This document shows positions 25,431 to 32,900 of a DNA stretch of 64,000 nt, piece by piece. This DNA comes from Halohasta salina (GTDB taxonomy: Archaea; Halobacteriota; Halobacteria; Halobacteriales; Haloferacaceae), in NCBI RefSeq assembly GCF_024178165.1, contig NZ_JAMZIE010000008.1, positions 34,889 to 98,888 of the forward strand, in the 5' to 3' direction. Position 1 is the stretch's first letter. Each line of letters opens with the position of its first letter. Position numbers and translations under genes: made by a program. The notes beneath the pieces are model-generated. The model ran no database searches and was not told the DNA's origin. It was given only the letters and a program-made list of their open reading frames with translations.

Positions 25431-26510
25431 TCAGTCCGCACTTGTACCGACGACAGTCGACTGGTCGCCGCTGTGCAGTTGGTACTGCTTGCGGAGTCCC
25501 AGTGCGAGCGCGCCGAGGCCGACTAGCAACACGAGGAGGTCAACGAGGCCGCCGAAGATCGGGATTGCACCGAGAAGCGCGACCGCGACGAGACCGACCA
25601 CCAATGCCAGCCAGCGGTTGTCGACGCCGACGAGGTCAAGCGCCCACGCGCCGACGGCGTACTGGCCGAGAACGACCGCGATCCAGATCGCCGCGCCGAA
25701 GCCGGCCGCGCCGAACAGCGACAGCGGGATGCCGACGAGGCTGATCGCAACCACCACCAGCAGAATCGGCACGGCGATCAGCAGTAGCAGCCCGATCCCG
25801 CCCGATCGAGCCGGGGAGTCGACCACGCGGGCGGCGACGCCGGTGGCGAACGACGGGAACACCGCGAGGAGGATCGCGCCGAGCAGCAGGTTCGCCAGCA
25901 ACCCGTAGACGATGCCGAGCCACGACGGCACGGTGAAATCGCTGGTGTCGCCACCGAGATCGGAGTCTTCGACGACACCGCCGTCGACGATTGCGGCCGG
26001 ATCCTGACTGAAGCTCGGCGCGTCGTAGCGGAACTCCCCGCCAACCACTGCGTTCGGGCCGAGAGCGATCCGCTCGGCACCCGCCCGAACGTCGCCGTCG
26101 ACCTGCCCGTCGACGAGGAGATACCCCGTCCCAAGGTCGAGATTGCCGCCGATCCGGGCGGTGTCGGTGATCTCGGTGTGGCCGCTCCCGGTAGAAACGT
26201 CGCCCGCCACCGTTCCATCGATACGGATCGCGCCAGCCGCGGCCTCAACCGAGCCGTCGACCTGTCCACTCTCGGTAACGTGGACGTGGCCGGCGACGCC
26301 GCTGATATCGCCGGTTACCGTGCCGCGAACGACGATCGAGCCGGCAACGGTGTCGATCCGGTCGACCGTCTCGTCGGCCTCGACGACGACGACACCCGAG
26401 GGCGTGTCGGTCGACTGTCCAGCCACGACACCGATCGACCCCGAGAGGACCAGTACCGAGACGACGGCGAGGACGACGACCCGTCGACTCGCGGAGAACC
26501 GTGCGTTCAT
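25431..26510 (-). CDS. Secreted/membrane bactofilin-like beta-helix protein
   Basis: This 359-aa protein has a signal peptide (RRVVVLAVVSVLVLSGSIGVVAG) and then a short right-handed beta-helix of repeated units (GSIVVRGTVTGDISGVAGHV; GQVDGSVEAAAGAIRIDGTV; GQVDGDVRAGAERIALG) similar to bactofilins. The C-terminal half has five or six membrane helices. So a polymer-type beta-helix faces outwards from a membrane anchor domain. The family is common in haloarchaea and uncharacterised; a cell-envelope scaffold role is an inference. Confidence 0.8.
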   Translation of the reverse strand: MNARFSASRRVVVLAVVSVLVLSGSIGVVAGQSTDTPSGVVVVEADETVDRIDTVAGSIVVRGTVTGDISGVAGHVHVTESGQVDGSVEAAAGAIRIDGTVAGDVSTGSGHTEITDTARIGGNLDLGTGYLLVDGQVDGDVRAGAERIALGPNAVVGGEFRYDAPSFSQDPAAIVDGGVVEDSDLGGDTSDFTVPSWLGIVYGLLANLLLGAILLAVFPSFATGVAARVVDSPARSGGIGLLLLIAVPILLVVVAISLVGIPLSLFGAAGFGAAIWIAVVLGQYAVGAWALDLVGVDNRWLALVVGLVAVALLGAIPIFGGLVDLLVLLVGLGALALGLRKQYQLHSGDQSTVVGTSAD

Positions 26511-26601
26511 ACATCAGTTAGTCGCCGTTTACCACTAAATACTAATTCAGCAACACCGGGAGATCTGCCGTACTGGATCTCTACCGGTCGGTGTCGACGA
26601 C

Positions 26602-27303
26602 TCAGAACTCCTCGACGTGGGGGCGGAGGTCGACTTCGAGCGACCACGCCGAGCGGTCCTGCTCGACGAGATCCCAGTAGGTCTCGGCGATGGCATCGGG
26701 GTTGAGAAACTCCTCGGCGTCGCGGTCAGGTTGCTGTCGCTTGGCGGCGGGAGTCAGAATCTGGCCGTCGATCACGACGTGGGCGACGTGGATCCCCTCA
26801 GGCCCGAGTTCGCGGGCCATCGACTCGGCCATGCCGCGGTTGGCGAACTTGGCCGCACTGAACCCGAGTGCGCCGTCGCGGCCGCGGACCGCCGAGGTCG
26901 CGCCGGTGAAGAGGATCGTCCCGCCGTCGCCATCGAGCATGTCGTCGACGGCTTCCTGCGAGCAGCATAGCGCCCCGTACGACGACACCCGCCATGCCGC
27001 TTCGAACTCCTCGTGGGAGATCTCACGCAGCCCCTTCCACGAGCCGCCGCTGGCGTGGTTGACCAGCACGTCGACGGGGCCGAAGGCCTCTCGAACCGTC
27101 TCGAATCCAGCCTCGACCTGCTGTGGGTCGGTGATATCAGTGGGGACCGCCAGCGCGTCGTCGCCGAGATCGGCCGCCAGTTCGTCGAGATAGTCGCCCG
27201 ATCTGGCAAAGAGACCGACCTGACACCCTTCGTCGACGAACTTGCGTGCGATCGATTCACCGAGCCCCGGACCGACGCCAGCGATGACTGCCGTTCGTGC
27301 CAT
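26602..27303 (-). CDS. Short-chain dehydrogenase/reductase family protein
   Basis: This 233-aa Rossmann protein has the nucleotide motif GVGPGLGESIARKF at the N-terminus and VNHASGGSW replacing NNAG. At the catalytic position the usual Y-x-x-x-K reads F-S-A-A-K (GALGFSAAKFANRGMAESMA). Loss of the tyrosine occurs in an SDR subgroup ending ELGPEGIHVAHVVIDG, which this protein matches, so it may be a non-oxidoreductase or use an altered mechanism. The start MARTAVIAGVG at 27303 fits the fold. It is divergent from the RFC-like gene. Confidence 0.85.
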   Translation of the reverse strand: MARTAVIAGVGPGLGESIARKFVDEGCQVGLFARSGDYLDELAADLGDDALAVPTDITDPQQVEAGFETVREAFGPVDVLVNHASGGSWKGLREISHEEFEAAWRVSSYGALCCSQEAVDDMLDGDGGTILFTGATSAVRGRDGALGFSAAKFANRGMAESMARELGPEGIHVAHVVIDGQILTPAAKRQQPDRDAEEFLNPDAIAETYWDLVEQDRSAWSLEVDLRPHVEEF

Positions 27304-27400
27304 AGTAGAGCGACGACCGCCGACCCAAAAACCGTGTGCGTCGACCGCCCGAAACACCGTAACCGACCGATTCTTAGCCACGGAGTCGGTAGGACCGCCA

Positions 27401-28432
27401 ATGGACGCGCCGCTGTGGATCGACACCTACGCGCCGGCCCTCTCGGACCTCCCGCAGCCGGAAGTCCGCGAGCGCCTTGACCGGACCGTCGGCGAACCGA
27501 TGAACCTCGTAGTACAGGGGCCGCCGGGAGCCGGGAAAACCGCCGCCGCGCGGGCGCTGGCCCGCGAGGTCCACGACGACACTGAGGCCGATCTGATCGA
27601 ACTCAACGTGGCGGACTTCTTCGACCGCACAAAAAAGGAGATCAAATCCGACCCCCGATTCGAGCAGTTCCTCACCGGGCGGAGCCGGATGTCGAAACGC
27701 GATATGATCAGCCACGTCCTCAAGGAGTCGGCGAGCTACGCGCCGGTCTCCGGCGAGTTCAAAACGATCCTGCTGGACAACGCCGAGGCGATCCGCGAGG
27801 ACTTCCAACAGGCCTTGCGGCGGGTGATGGAACAACACCACCGGACGACCCAGTTTGTCTTTACGACGCGGCAGCCGGCCAAGCTCATCGCCCCCATCCA
27901 GTCGCGGTGTTTCCCAGTGCCGATGCGCGCGCCGACGACCGACGAAACGATCGGCGTACTAGAGGATATCTGCGAGGCCGAAGGCGTCGACCACGACGAG
28001 GCGGGGCTCGAATTCGTCGCCAGCGCCGCGGGCGGGAACCTCCGCCGGGCGATCCTCACCGCCCAGACCACCGCCACACAGAACGACGAACTCACGATGC
28101 AGACGGCCTACGAAACGCTGGGCGACATCGGCGACGACGACCGGATCCTGAGTGCGCTCGAAGACGCGCGCAGCGGCGAGCTCAAATCGGCCCGGAAGAC
28201 GGTCGACGACCTCCTTTCTGACGAGGGGTACGACGGCACCGAACTACTGAGTGAACTCCTGCGGGTCGCCCGCTCGCGGTCGGAGTTCGGGACCGACGAC
28301 ATCACCCGCCTGCACGCGCTGGCGGGGGAGGTCGACCTCGAACTCACCGAGGGACTCGATGACCGCCTCCACCTCACCCACCTGCTGGCCGCGTGGGGCG
28401 AGGGCCGAACCGAACTCCGGTCGACCGCGTAG
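27401..28432 (+). CDS. Clamp-loader (RFC) small-subunit-like AAA+ ATPase
   Basis: This 343-aa protein is similar to RFC small subunits: Walker A GPPGAGKT at residues 40-47, sensor-like VFTTRQPAKLIAPIQSRCF (with the SRC arginine-finger motif), and a C-terminal collar domain. The Walker B motif reads LLDNAEAI instead of the usual LLDEAD, so the catalytic glutamate is replaced by asparagine. Haloarchaea carry several RFC-small paralogues; this one may be a non-hydrolysing member. The downstream phospholipid decarboxylase gene begins two bases after its stop. Confidence 0.88.
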   Translation: MDAPLWIDTYAPALSDLPQPEVRERLDRTVGEPMNLVVQGPPGAGKTAAARALAREVHDDTEADLIELNVADFFDRTKKEIKSDPRFEQFLTGRSRMSKRDMISHVLKESASYAPVSGEFKTILLDNAEAIREDFQQALRRVMEQHHRTTQFVFTTRQPAKLIAPIQSRCFPVPMRAPTTDETIGVLEDICEAEGVDHDEAGLEFVASAAGGNLRRAILTAQTTATQNDELTMQTAYETLGDIGDDDRILSALEDARSGELKSARKTVDDLLSDEGYDGTELLSELLRVARSRSEFGTDDITRLHALAGEVDLELTEGLDDRLHLTHLLAAWGEGRTELRSTA

Positions 28433-28434
28433 CC

Positions 28435-29049
28435 ATGCCCGACATCCCCTACGCCGTCGCTCCCGGTGGCTGGCGGTACGCACTCGCCTGCTTCGCCCTC
28501 GCGCTGCCCGCCGCCGTCGTTGCCCCACCGCTCGCAGCCGCCGCGCTGGCCCTCGGCGTCGGCTCGCTGTGGTTCCACCGCGATCCCGACCGCCAGCCAC
28601 CCGACTCAGGCATCATCGCGCCCGCGGACGGCCACATCTCGGTTATTCGTGAGGAGGACGACCGACTCCGCGTTGGCACCTTTATGAACGTCACCGACGT
28701 CCACGTCAACCGCGCGCCGACCGCCGGAACCGTCACGTCGGTCGACCACCGTCCTGGAGCCTACAAACCCGCCTTCTCGAAGGATTCGGACCGCAACGAG
28801 CAGGTGGTCGTCGACTGTGGCGAGTATCAAGTCATCCAGATTGCGGGCTGGTTCGCCCGCCGGATCCATCCCTCCGTCGAACCGGGCGACGAACTCGTTG
28901 CTGGCCAGCGAATCGGCCACATCTCGTTTGGCAGCCGGGTCGACGTGGTGTTACCCGCCGCCTACTCGCGGGACGACCTACTGGTCGAGGAAGGCGAGGC
29001 GGTTCGGGCTGGCGAGACGCGACTCGTCGAAACAGCCACGGAAAAGTAG
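28435..29049 (+). CDS. Archaetidylserine/phosphatidylserine decarboxylase-like protein
   Basis: This 204-aa protein of the short Psd group has a membrane-associated N-terminus (YALACFALALPAAVVAPPLAAAALALG), the family block LWFHRDPDRQPPDSGIIAPADG, and the pyruvoyl-forming site region GHISFGSRVDVVLP (self-cleavage before Ser of the GS pair). It converts serine phospholipid to ethanolamine phospholipid. In Haloferax a similar enzyme (PssD) is needed for archaeosortase-dependent lipid anchoring. The start is two bases after the RFC-like stop. Confidence 0.88.
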   Translation: MPDIPYAVAPGGWRYALACFALALPAAVVAPPLAAAALALGVGSLWFHRDPDRQPPDSGIIAPADGHISVIREEDDRLRVGTFMNVTDVHVNRAPTAGTVTSVDHRPGAYKPAFSKDSDRNEQVVVDCGEYQVIQIAGWFARRIHPSVEPGDELVAGQRIGHISFGSRVDVVLPAAYSRDDLLVEEGEAVRAGETRLVETATEK

Positions 29050-29056
29050 TCGCCGA

Positions 29057-29599
29057 CTACCACGGCTCGTCTTTCGCGCCGATCTTGAACGCAACGACGT
29101 TGGTGCTCACGTGCAGCAGCGGCGTTATGACGAGGATAACGGCGAGAACGGCGGGCGTGAACGTCGACTGTGCCCAGTCGGCGGCGAACACGAACGCAAA
29201 CAGCAGCGCGCCGACGACGAAGTCGAGTTGGTCGAGACCGGGGAACGCCGCGCCGCGCTTGCGGCCGCTCCGACGTTTGAGAAACGAGGCCCCGATGTCG
29301 CCGACCATCGCGCCGAAAGCGAGACCGACCGAAGCAGGGAGTGGAAACGTCGGCAGCGAGACGCCGAGCGCGGCGGAGGCGGGACCGGAAAGCGTGTTGA
29401 GCGCCAGCGCCAGCAGGACGCCGGCGAGGGTGCCGACCGCCGTCCCGCGCCACGTTTTCCCGTCGCCCAACACGCGCCGCTCGCCCAACGTCCGGCCGCC
29501 GTCGATGGGGCGACCCCCACCGGCGAGCACCGCCGCGTTGTTCGGGACGTAGGCGGGCAACATCGCCCAAAACGCCGTCGCCACGAGTGAACCGACCAT
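29057..29599 (-). CDS. carS: CDP-archaeol synthase
   Basis: This 180-aa integral membrane protein has the CarS hallmarks: [19 protein letters not shown], then [25 protein letters not shown] and the aspartate-containing loop [18 protein letters not shown]. It activates unsaturated archaetidic acid with CTP to give CDP-archaeol, the precursor of polar lipids. It is convergent with the decarboxylase gene (stop to stop 7 bases), so two lipid genes sit tail to tail. Confidence 0.93.
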   Translation of the reverse strand: MVGSLVATAFWAMLPAYVPNNAAVLAGGGRPIDGGRTLGERRVLGDGKTWRGTAVGTLAGVLLALALNTLSGPASAALGVSLPTFPLPASVGLAFGAMVGDIGASFLKRRSGRKRGAAFPGLDQLDFVVGALLFAFVFAADWAQSTFTPAVLAVILVITPLLHVSTNVVAFKIGAKDEPW

Positions 29600-29723
29600 A
29601 CCGACGACAGGCGCAGGTGGTTCTTAAGTTCCCGCGGTTCGGCGCGACCGCCTCGGCCACCGGTCCAATATTCACACCGGTCGAAACGGTGAAACCACCG
29701 ACCCACCAACTGACCAATATCCA

Positions 29724-30536
29724 ATGCTGACAAAGCGCATCATCCCCTGTATCGACGTCGACCTCGACGAGGAGGGCAACGCCGCCGTCTACACCGGGGT
29801 CAACTTCGAGGACCTCAAATACACCGGCGACCCCGTCGAGATGGCCAAAGCCTACAACGAGGCCGGCGCCGACGAGTTCGTCTTTCTGGATATCACCGCC
29901 TCCGCCGACGACCGGGAGACGATGCTCGAAACCGTCTCGGCGGTCGCCGACGAGTGTTTCATCCCGCTGACCGTCGGTGGGGGGATCCGAACGAAGGAGG
30001 ATATCAAGGAGACCCTCCGTGCGGGCGCGGACAAGGTCTCGATCAACACTGCGGCGCTCCAGCGGCCCGAACTGATTACGGAGGGCGCGGAGGCCTTCGG
30101 CAGCCAGTGTATCGTCATCTCCGTCGACGCCCGCCGCCGATTCGACGACGAGGGCGAATACTACACGACCGTCGACGGCGAGGAGTGCTGGTTCGAGTGT
30201 ACGATCAAGGGTGGCCGCGAGGGGACCGGCCGGGACGTCGTCGCGTGGGCCATCGAGGCCGAAGAGCGTGGCGCGGGCGAACTGTTCGTCAACTCCATCG
30301 ACACCGACGGCACCAAGGACGGCTACGATATCCCGCTGACGAAAGCGGTCTGCGACAACGTGTCGACGCCGGTAATCGCCTCCTCGGGCTGTGGCGGCCC
30401 GGAGCATATGGCCGAAGTGTTCACCGAGGCCGGTGCGGACGCGGGGCTGGCGGCGTCGATCTTCCACTTCGACGAGTACTCGATCCAGGAGGTCAAAGCC
30501 GACCTCGACGAGCAGGGGATCCCGGTCCGGCGCTGA
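29724..30536 (+). CDS. hisF: Imidazole glycerol phosphate synthase, cyclase subunit
   Basis: This 270-aa TIM barrel has general acid D11 ([15 protein letters not shown]), the second catalytic aspartate ([15 protein letters not shown]), phosphate-binding loops [11 protein letters not shown] and [14 protein letters not shown], and [11 protein letters not shown]. With HisH it makes imidazole glycerol phosphate and AICAR in histidine synthesis. It carries a typical halophile acidic insertion after residue 130. No other his gene is in the window. Confidence 0.96.
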   Translation: MLTKRIIPCIDVDLDEEGNAAVYTGVNFEDLKYTGDPVEMAKAYNEAGADEFVFLDITASADDRETMLETVSAVADECFIPLTVGGGIRTKEDIKETLRAGADKVSINTAALQRPELITEGAEAFGSQCIVISVDARRRFDDEGEYYTTVDGEECWFECTIKGGREGTGRDVVAWAIEAEERGAGELFVNSIDTDGTKDGYDIPLTKAVCDNVSTPVIASSGCGGPEHMAEVFTEAGADAGLAASIFHFDEYSIQEVKADLDEQGIPVRR

Positions 30537-30609
30537 GTGCCGTGGGCTGAGCTGGACTTTCCTCTATCGAATGACAAATGCTTTTATTCACGCCCCCGAC
30601 TGCGGGGAC

Positions 30610-30834
30610 GTGCCCTCCACCAATCACCCCGACCGTCGACCCCCGGACGAACCGTCGGCTCCCGGTGACGGCGCTGCCGCCGGCGAACTCGTCTTCGCCG
30701 GCCGCACGACGACGACGCCGGACGGCCGAACCGAGTACACCGTCTTCGAGGACGGCCTCGCGCCCACCGAACGGATGACACGCTGGCTGACAGTCGACGC
30801 AGAACAGGTCGTTTCGCTGGCCGATCGCCGGTAG
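30610..30834 (+). CDS. Small haloarchaeal protein (DUF7511-like)
   Basis: This 74-aa protein from the GTG start has a proline-rich beginning and the conserved end TEYTVFEDGLAPTERMTRWLTVDAEQVVSLADRR. I believe this belongs to a small haloarchaeal family (DUF7511), from memory. An upstream in-frame ATG at 30571 would add 13 residues, but that ATG overlaps the AT-rich block CTTTTATTC, which looks like a TATA box, so the GTG at 30610 is preferred. Function is unknown. Confidence 0.7.
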   Translation: MPSTNHPDRRPPDEPSAPGDGAAAGELVFAGRTTTTPDGRTEYTVFEDGLAPTERMTRWLTVDAEQVVSLADRR

Positions 30835-30850
30835 CCGGTCGACGCCGGCG

Positions 30851-31135
30851 TCAGACCGCCGCCTCGAAGGCGTCGGCGAAGCTGTCGGTCGTCTCCCGGA
30901 CGGCGGTGGCGGCGTCGGCGAGCGCATCAAGCGGATCGGTGCCGTCCTCGGTCGTAATCGAGAGCACGGGATCGGTCTGGCCGCCGGACTGCTCGGGATT
31001 GACGTCGTACGTCGCCGCCGAGACCGCCTCGGCCTCCAGCAGTTCGCCTTTGAGTACGTTCATGAAGGTGTGATCCTCGCCGGCGATCTCGATCCGGAGT
31101 TCCGTCTCGGTCTTCTCGATAACCCGCAGTTCCAT
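30851..31135 (-). CDS. rpo11: DNA-directed RNA polymerase subunit Rpo11 (L)
   Basis: This 94-aa protein has the Rpo11/RPB11 core: [20 protein letters not shown], then [19 protein letters not shown]. It pairs with Rpo3 to form the assembly platform of archaeal RNA polymerase. It reads opposite to its neighbours, with no visible operon partner. Its length is normal and the tail is acidic. Confidence 0.95.
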   Translation of the reverse strand: MELRVIEKTETELRIEIAGEDHTFMNVLKGELLEAEAVSAATYDVNPEQSGGQTDPVLSITTEDGTDPLDALADAATAVRETTDSFADAFEAAV

Positions 31136-31264
31136 ACCCGGCGTTCGGCAGTTCGGCGTTTCAGTGTTTCGTTGTCCCGTGACTGCCGGCGTCGATGGCC
31201 GCCCCCACAGCGGGGGCTCCGAGCAAAAAGCCTATAGTTGCGACAGGGTTATCGACTGGTAGAC

Positions 31265-31531
31265 ATGGTCAACGTGCTTCCGCTGTTCGGCCCAGTCGGC
31301 CCGGAGATGCTCATCATCCTGCTCGTGTTGGTGCTCTTGTTCGGCGCGAACAAGATCCCCAAACTCGCCCGGTCGACGGGGCAGGCGATGGGCGAGTTCA
31401 AGAAGGGCCGCGAGGAGATCGAAGACGAACTCAGCGAGATGACCGACCCGGATGCGACCCCCTCGGAGACGGCCAGTGAGCCGTCCGAAGAGGTCGACGA
31501 CACCGAGACGGAAACCGAGAAAGCCAGCTAA
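31265..31531 (+). CDS. tatA: Twin-arginine translocase subunit TatA
   Basis: This 88-aa protein has an N-terminal membrane helix (EMLIILLVLVLLFGANKIP) followed by the amphipathic helix LARSTGQAMGEFKKGREEI, the TatA signature, then an acidic tail. It forms the pore component of the Tat system, which exports most secreted proteins in haloarchaea in folded form. The start ATG at 31265 gives the glutamate in the helix at residue 14. No tatC lies nearby. An oligo-T stretch follows at 31550-31562 (GTTTTTCGATTTTT), a likely terminator. Confidence 0.94.
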   Translation: MVNVLPLFGPVGPEMLIILLVLVLLFGANKIPKLARSTGQAMGEFKKGREEIEDELSEMTDPDATPSETASEPSEEVDDTETETEKAS

Positions 31532-31585
31532 TCCAGTCCGGGCCGGACGTTTTTCGATTTTTCAACCGTCGGAGCGACTGCTCGT

Positions 31586-31658
31586 GGACACGTGGCCTAG
31601 TGGACAGGGCGAGTGGTTCCTAACCGCTCGATCGTGGGTTCGAATCCCACCGTGTCCG
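31586..31658 (+). tRNA. tRNA-Arg (anticodon CCU)
   Basis: The acceptor stem GGACACG pairs with CGTGTCC, with discriminator G. The D arm is GCCT...GGGC. The anticodon stem AGTGG/CCGCT encloses the loop TTCCTAA with anticodon CCT (reads AGG). The T arm is GTGGG-TTCGAAT-CCCAC. There is no intron and CCA is not encoded. The gene is preceded by T-rich DNA after tatA. Its last 22 bases are repeated 145 bases downstream. Confidence 0.95.
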
Positions 31659-31803
31659 TTGTCTACGAACGCACGTGAGTAGCAACGGCACAGGGATTCG
31701 AAGCAGCGAGCAGGGCGTGGCGCCACGCGCCACGCTGGCGAACGGGTGCTTTGCACCCGTGAGCAGCTCCGCTGAGAGTGAGGTTCGAATCCCACCGTGT
31801 CCG
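31637..31803 (+). repeat. Duplicated 3' end of tRNA-Arg (att-like direct repeat)
   Basis: The last 22 bases of the tRNA gene (31637-31658) recur exactly at 31782-31803. Similarity continues for roughly 25 further bases (GAACG...GTGAG..CAACGGC..CAC) after both copies. The 123 bases between them hold palindromes (GCGTGGCGCCACGC; GGGTGCTTTGCACCC) but no gene. This is the footprint expected of a tyrosine-recombinase integration site (attL/attR or attB plus a remnant) from which an element has been lost. The stretch from 31659 to 31867 contains nothing else recognisable apart from a TATA-like TTATATTC ahead of the next gene. Confidence 0.75.
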
Positions 31804-31867
31804 CTTCTGGGACGAACGTGAGCAACGGCGGCACGACTTATATTCACAGGCGACGTACGGAGAGCGA

Positions 31868-32599
31868 ATGGTCGACGGGTTAGATGTCGAAACCGCAACC
31901 ACCGACGAACTCCGGGCCCAGCGAGCGGCGATTCTCGACGAGGTCCGGTCCCATGCCGGCGAAATCGCCCGGGAACTCGCTTTGCTGGAGGGCGGCGACT
32001 ACGGCCGCCGGACGTTCGGCACCGACCGCGGCGAGTGGACGGTCAAATACGAGGCCGGACGCCTCGAATTCCTGCTGTTCGAGAGCCAAGGCGGAGCCGA
32101 AACCTACGTCATCTCGACCAAGCGCCCGCCCGAACCGAAGGCGCTCCGTGATGCCCTGCAGGATTACGAGGCCTTCGTCGCGGCCTACAACGCGTTCGTC
32201 GACGCCCGCGAGGACGTCCTCGACGATGTGGTCCCGGAGTTTCCCGAAGTCCGGTCGACCGAAGCCGTCGTCGCCGACCGCGACCGGATCGTTGAGGCGA
32301 TCGGCGAGGTCGCCACCGAGATCGCCCAGCAGTGTTACCGCTACGAGGGCACCGACTACGGCACGTTTGCGACGACCGTCGACGGCACGCGATGGGAACT
32401 CAAGTGGGACGAGGGGCAGGTCTCGTATCTCCGGGTCGGCGGCGAGGGCGGCATCTATCTGCTTTCACAGTACGGCCCGCCGTCCGCGCCGGATGTTCGG
32501 GCGCTGGCCGACGACGTGGCGGGGTTCGTCGACGCGTTCAACGCGTTCGTCGACGATCTGGAAGTCGACCTCGATGGAGTGTCGTTCGCCGACGGCTGA
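31868..32599 (+). CDS. Haloarchaeal protein with internal duplication, unknown function
   Basis: This 243-aa acidic soluble protein is made of two similar halves. Half one contains IARELALLEGGDYGRRTFGT, EWTVKYEAGRLEFLLFESQG and YEAFVAAYNAFVDA. Half two contains IAQQCYRYEGTDYGTFATTV, RWELKWDEGQVSYLRVGGEG and VAGFVDAFNAFVDD. The order (helix, GxDYG, W-x-[VL]-K strand, Y-x-x-x-x-x-P, AFNAFVD) is the same in each. An upstream TATA-like TTATATTC at about 31838 and ATG at 31868 fit a near-leaderless transcript. No known domain is recognised. Confidence 0.75.
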   Translation: MVDGLDVETATTDELRAQRAAILDEVRSHAGEIARELALLEGGDYGRRTFGTDRGEWTVKYEAGRLEFLLFESQGGAETYVISTKRPPEPKALRDALQDYEAFVAAYNAFVDAREDVLDDVVPEFPEVRSTEAVVADRDRIVEAIGEVATEIAQQCYRYEGTDYGTFATTVDGTRWELKWDEGQVSYLRVGGEGGIYLLSQYGPPSAPDVRALADDVAGFVDAFNAFVDDLEVDLDGVSFADG

Positions 32600-32600
32600 G

Positions 32601-32733
32601 TTAGGCAACGAGCAGCCACGCCACGCCGACGGCGGCGGCGCTGAGCGCGAGGTTCCCGAGAGCATTGAGCACTGCGTAGCCGCGCATGCCGTCCTCCCAG
32701 AGTCTGACCGTCCGGACGCTAAACGAGGAGTAG
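32601..32733 (-). pseudogene. crcB: CrcB/Fluc fluoride channel, C-terminal fragment
   Basis: These 43 codons read YSSFSVRTVRLWEDGMRGYA followed by a last membrane helix (NALGNLALSAAAVGVAWLLVA), the end of a Fluc fluoride exporter. Joined to the fragment at 34210-34454 the reading frame is restored exactly: FLSSFT + YSSFSV gives the FTYSSFS motif that lines the fluoride pore. The TnpB element between them starts at base 32734. The organism would lack this channel unless a second copy exists elsewhere. Confidence 0.92.
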
Positions 32734-32900
32734 GTCTTGACATCCTCCCCGCCCTGAAGGGCGAGGATTCCCACGTTGGGATATTGTGGTTTACGACGTG
32801 ACCCGTTCTTGAGGTGCGAACGCACCAGTTTCCTTGTCAAACAGAAACGTCGATGGCTGTGCCAACCAGCCGGTACTCCTATCTCCCCCATCGCAGGCGA
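32734..32900 (-). ncRNA. Predicted omega-RNA (reRNA) at the 3' end of tnpB
   Basis: In TnpB systems the guide RNA scaffold comes from the tnpB 3' end plus the right end, and the guide is the DNA just beyond the element. Here the scaffold would overlap the last tnpB codons and include the right-end hairpin at 32747-32766, ending at GTCAAGAC. The guide would then begin CTACTCCTCGTTTAGC in crcB. The 5' limit is a guess; this is inference from known systems, not a seen transcript. Confidence 0.5.

Noticed and set aside
29043..29064. AGTAG...CTACT inverted repeats here and near 46730 and 50672
   Set aside because: They arise because two convergent genes both end in a TAG stop; no need to invoke a regulatory hairpin.
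31659..31781. A second tRNA gene between the tRNA-Arg repeats
   Set aside because: Only the T arm and acceptor 3' strand are present; no D arm or anticodon arm can be drawn.
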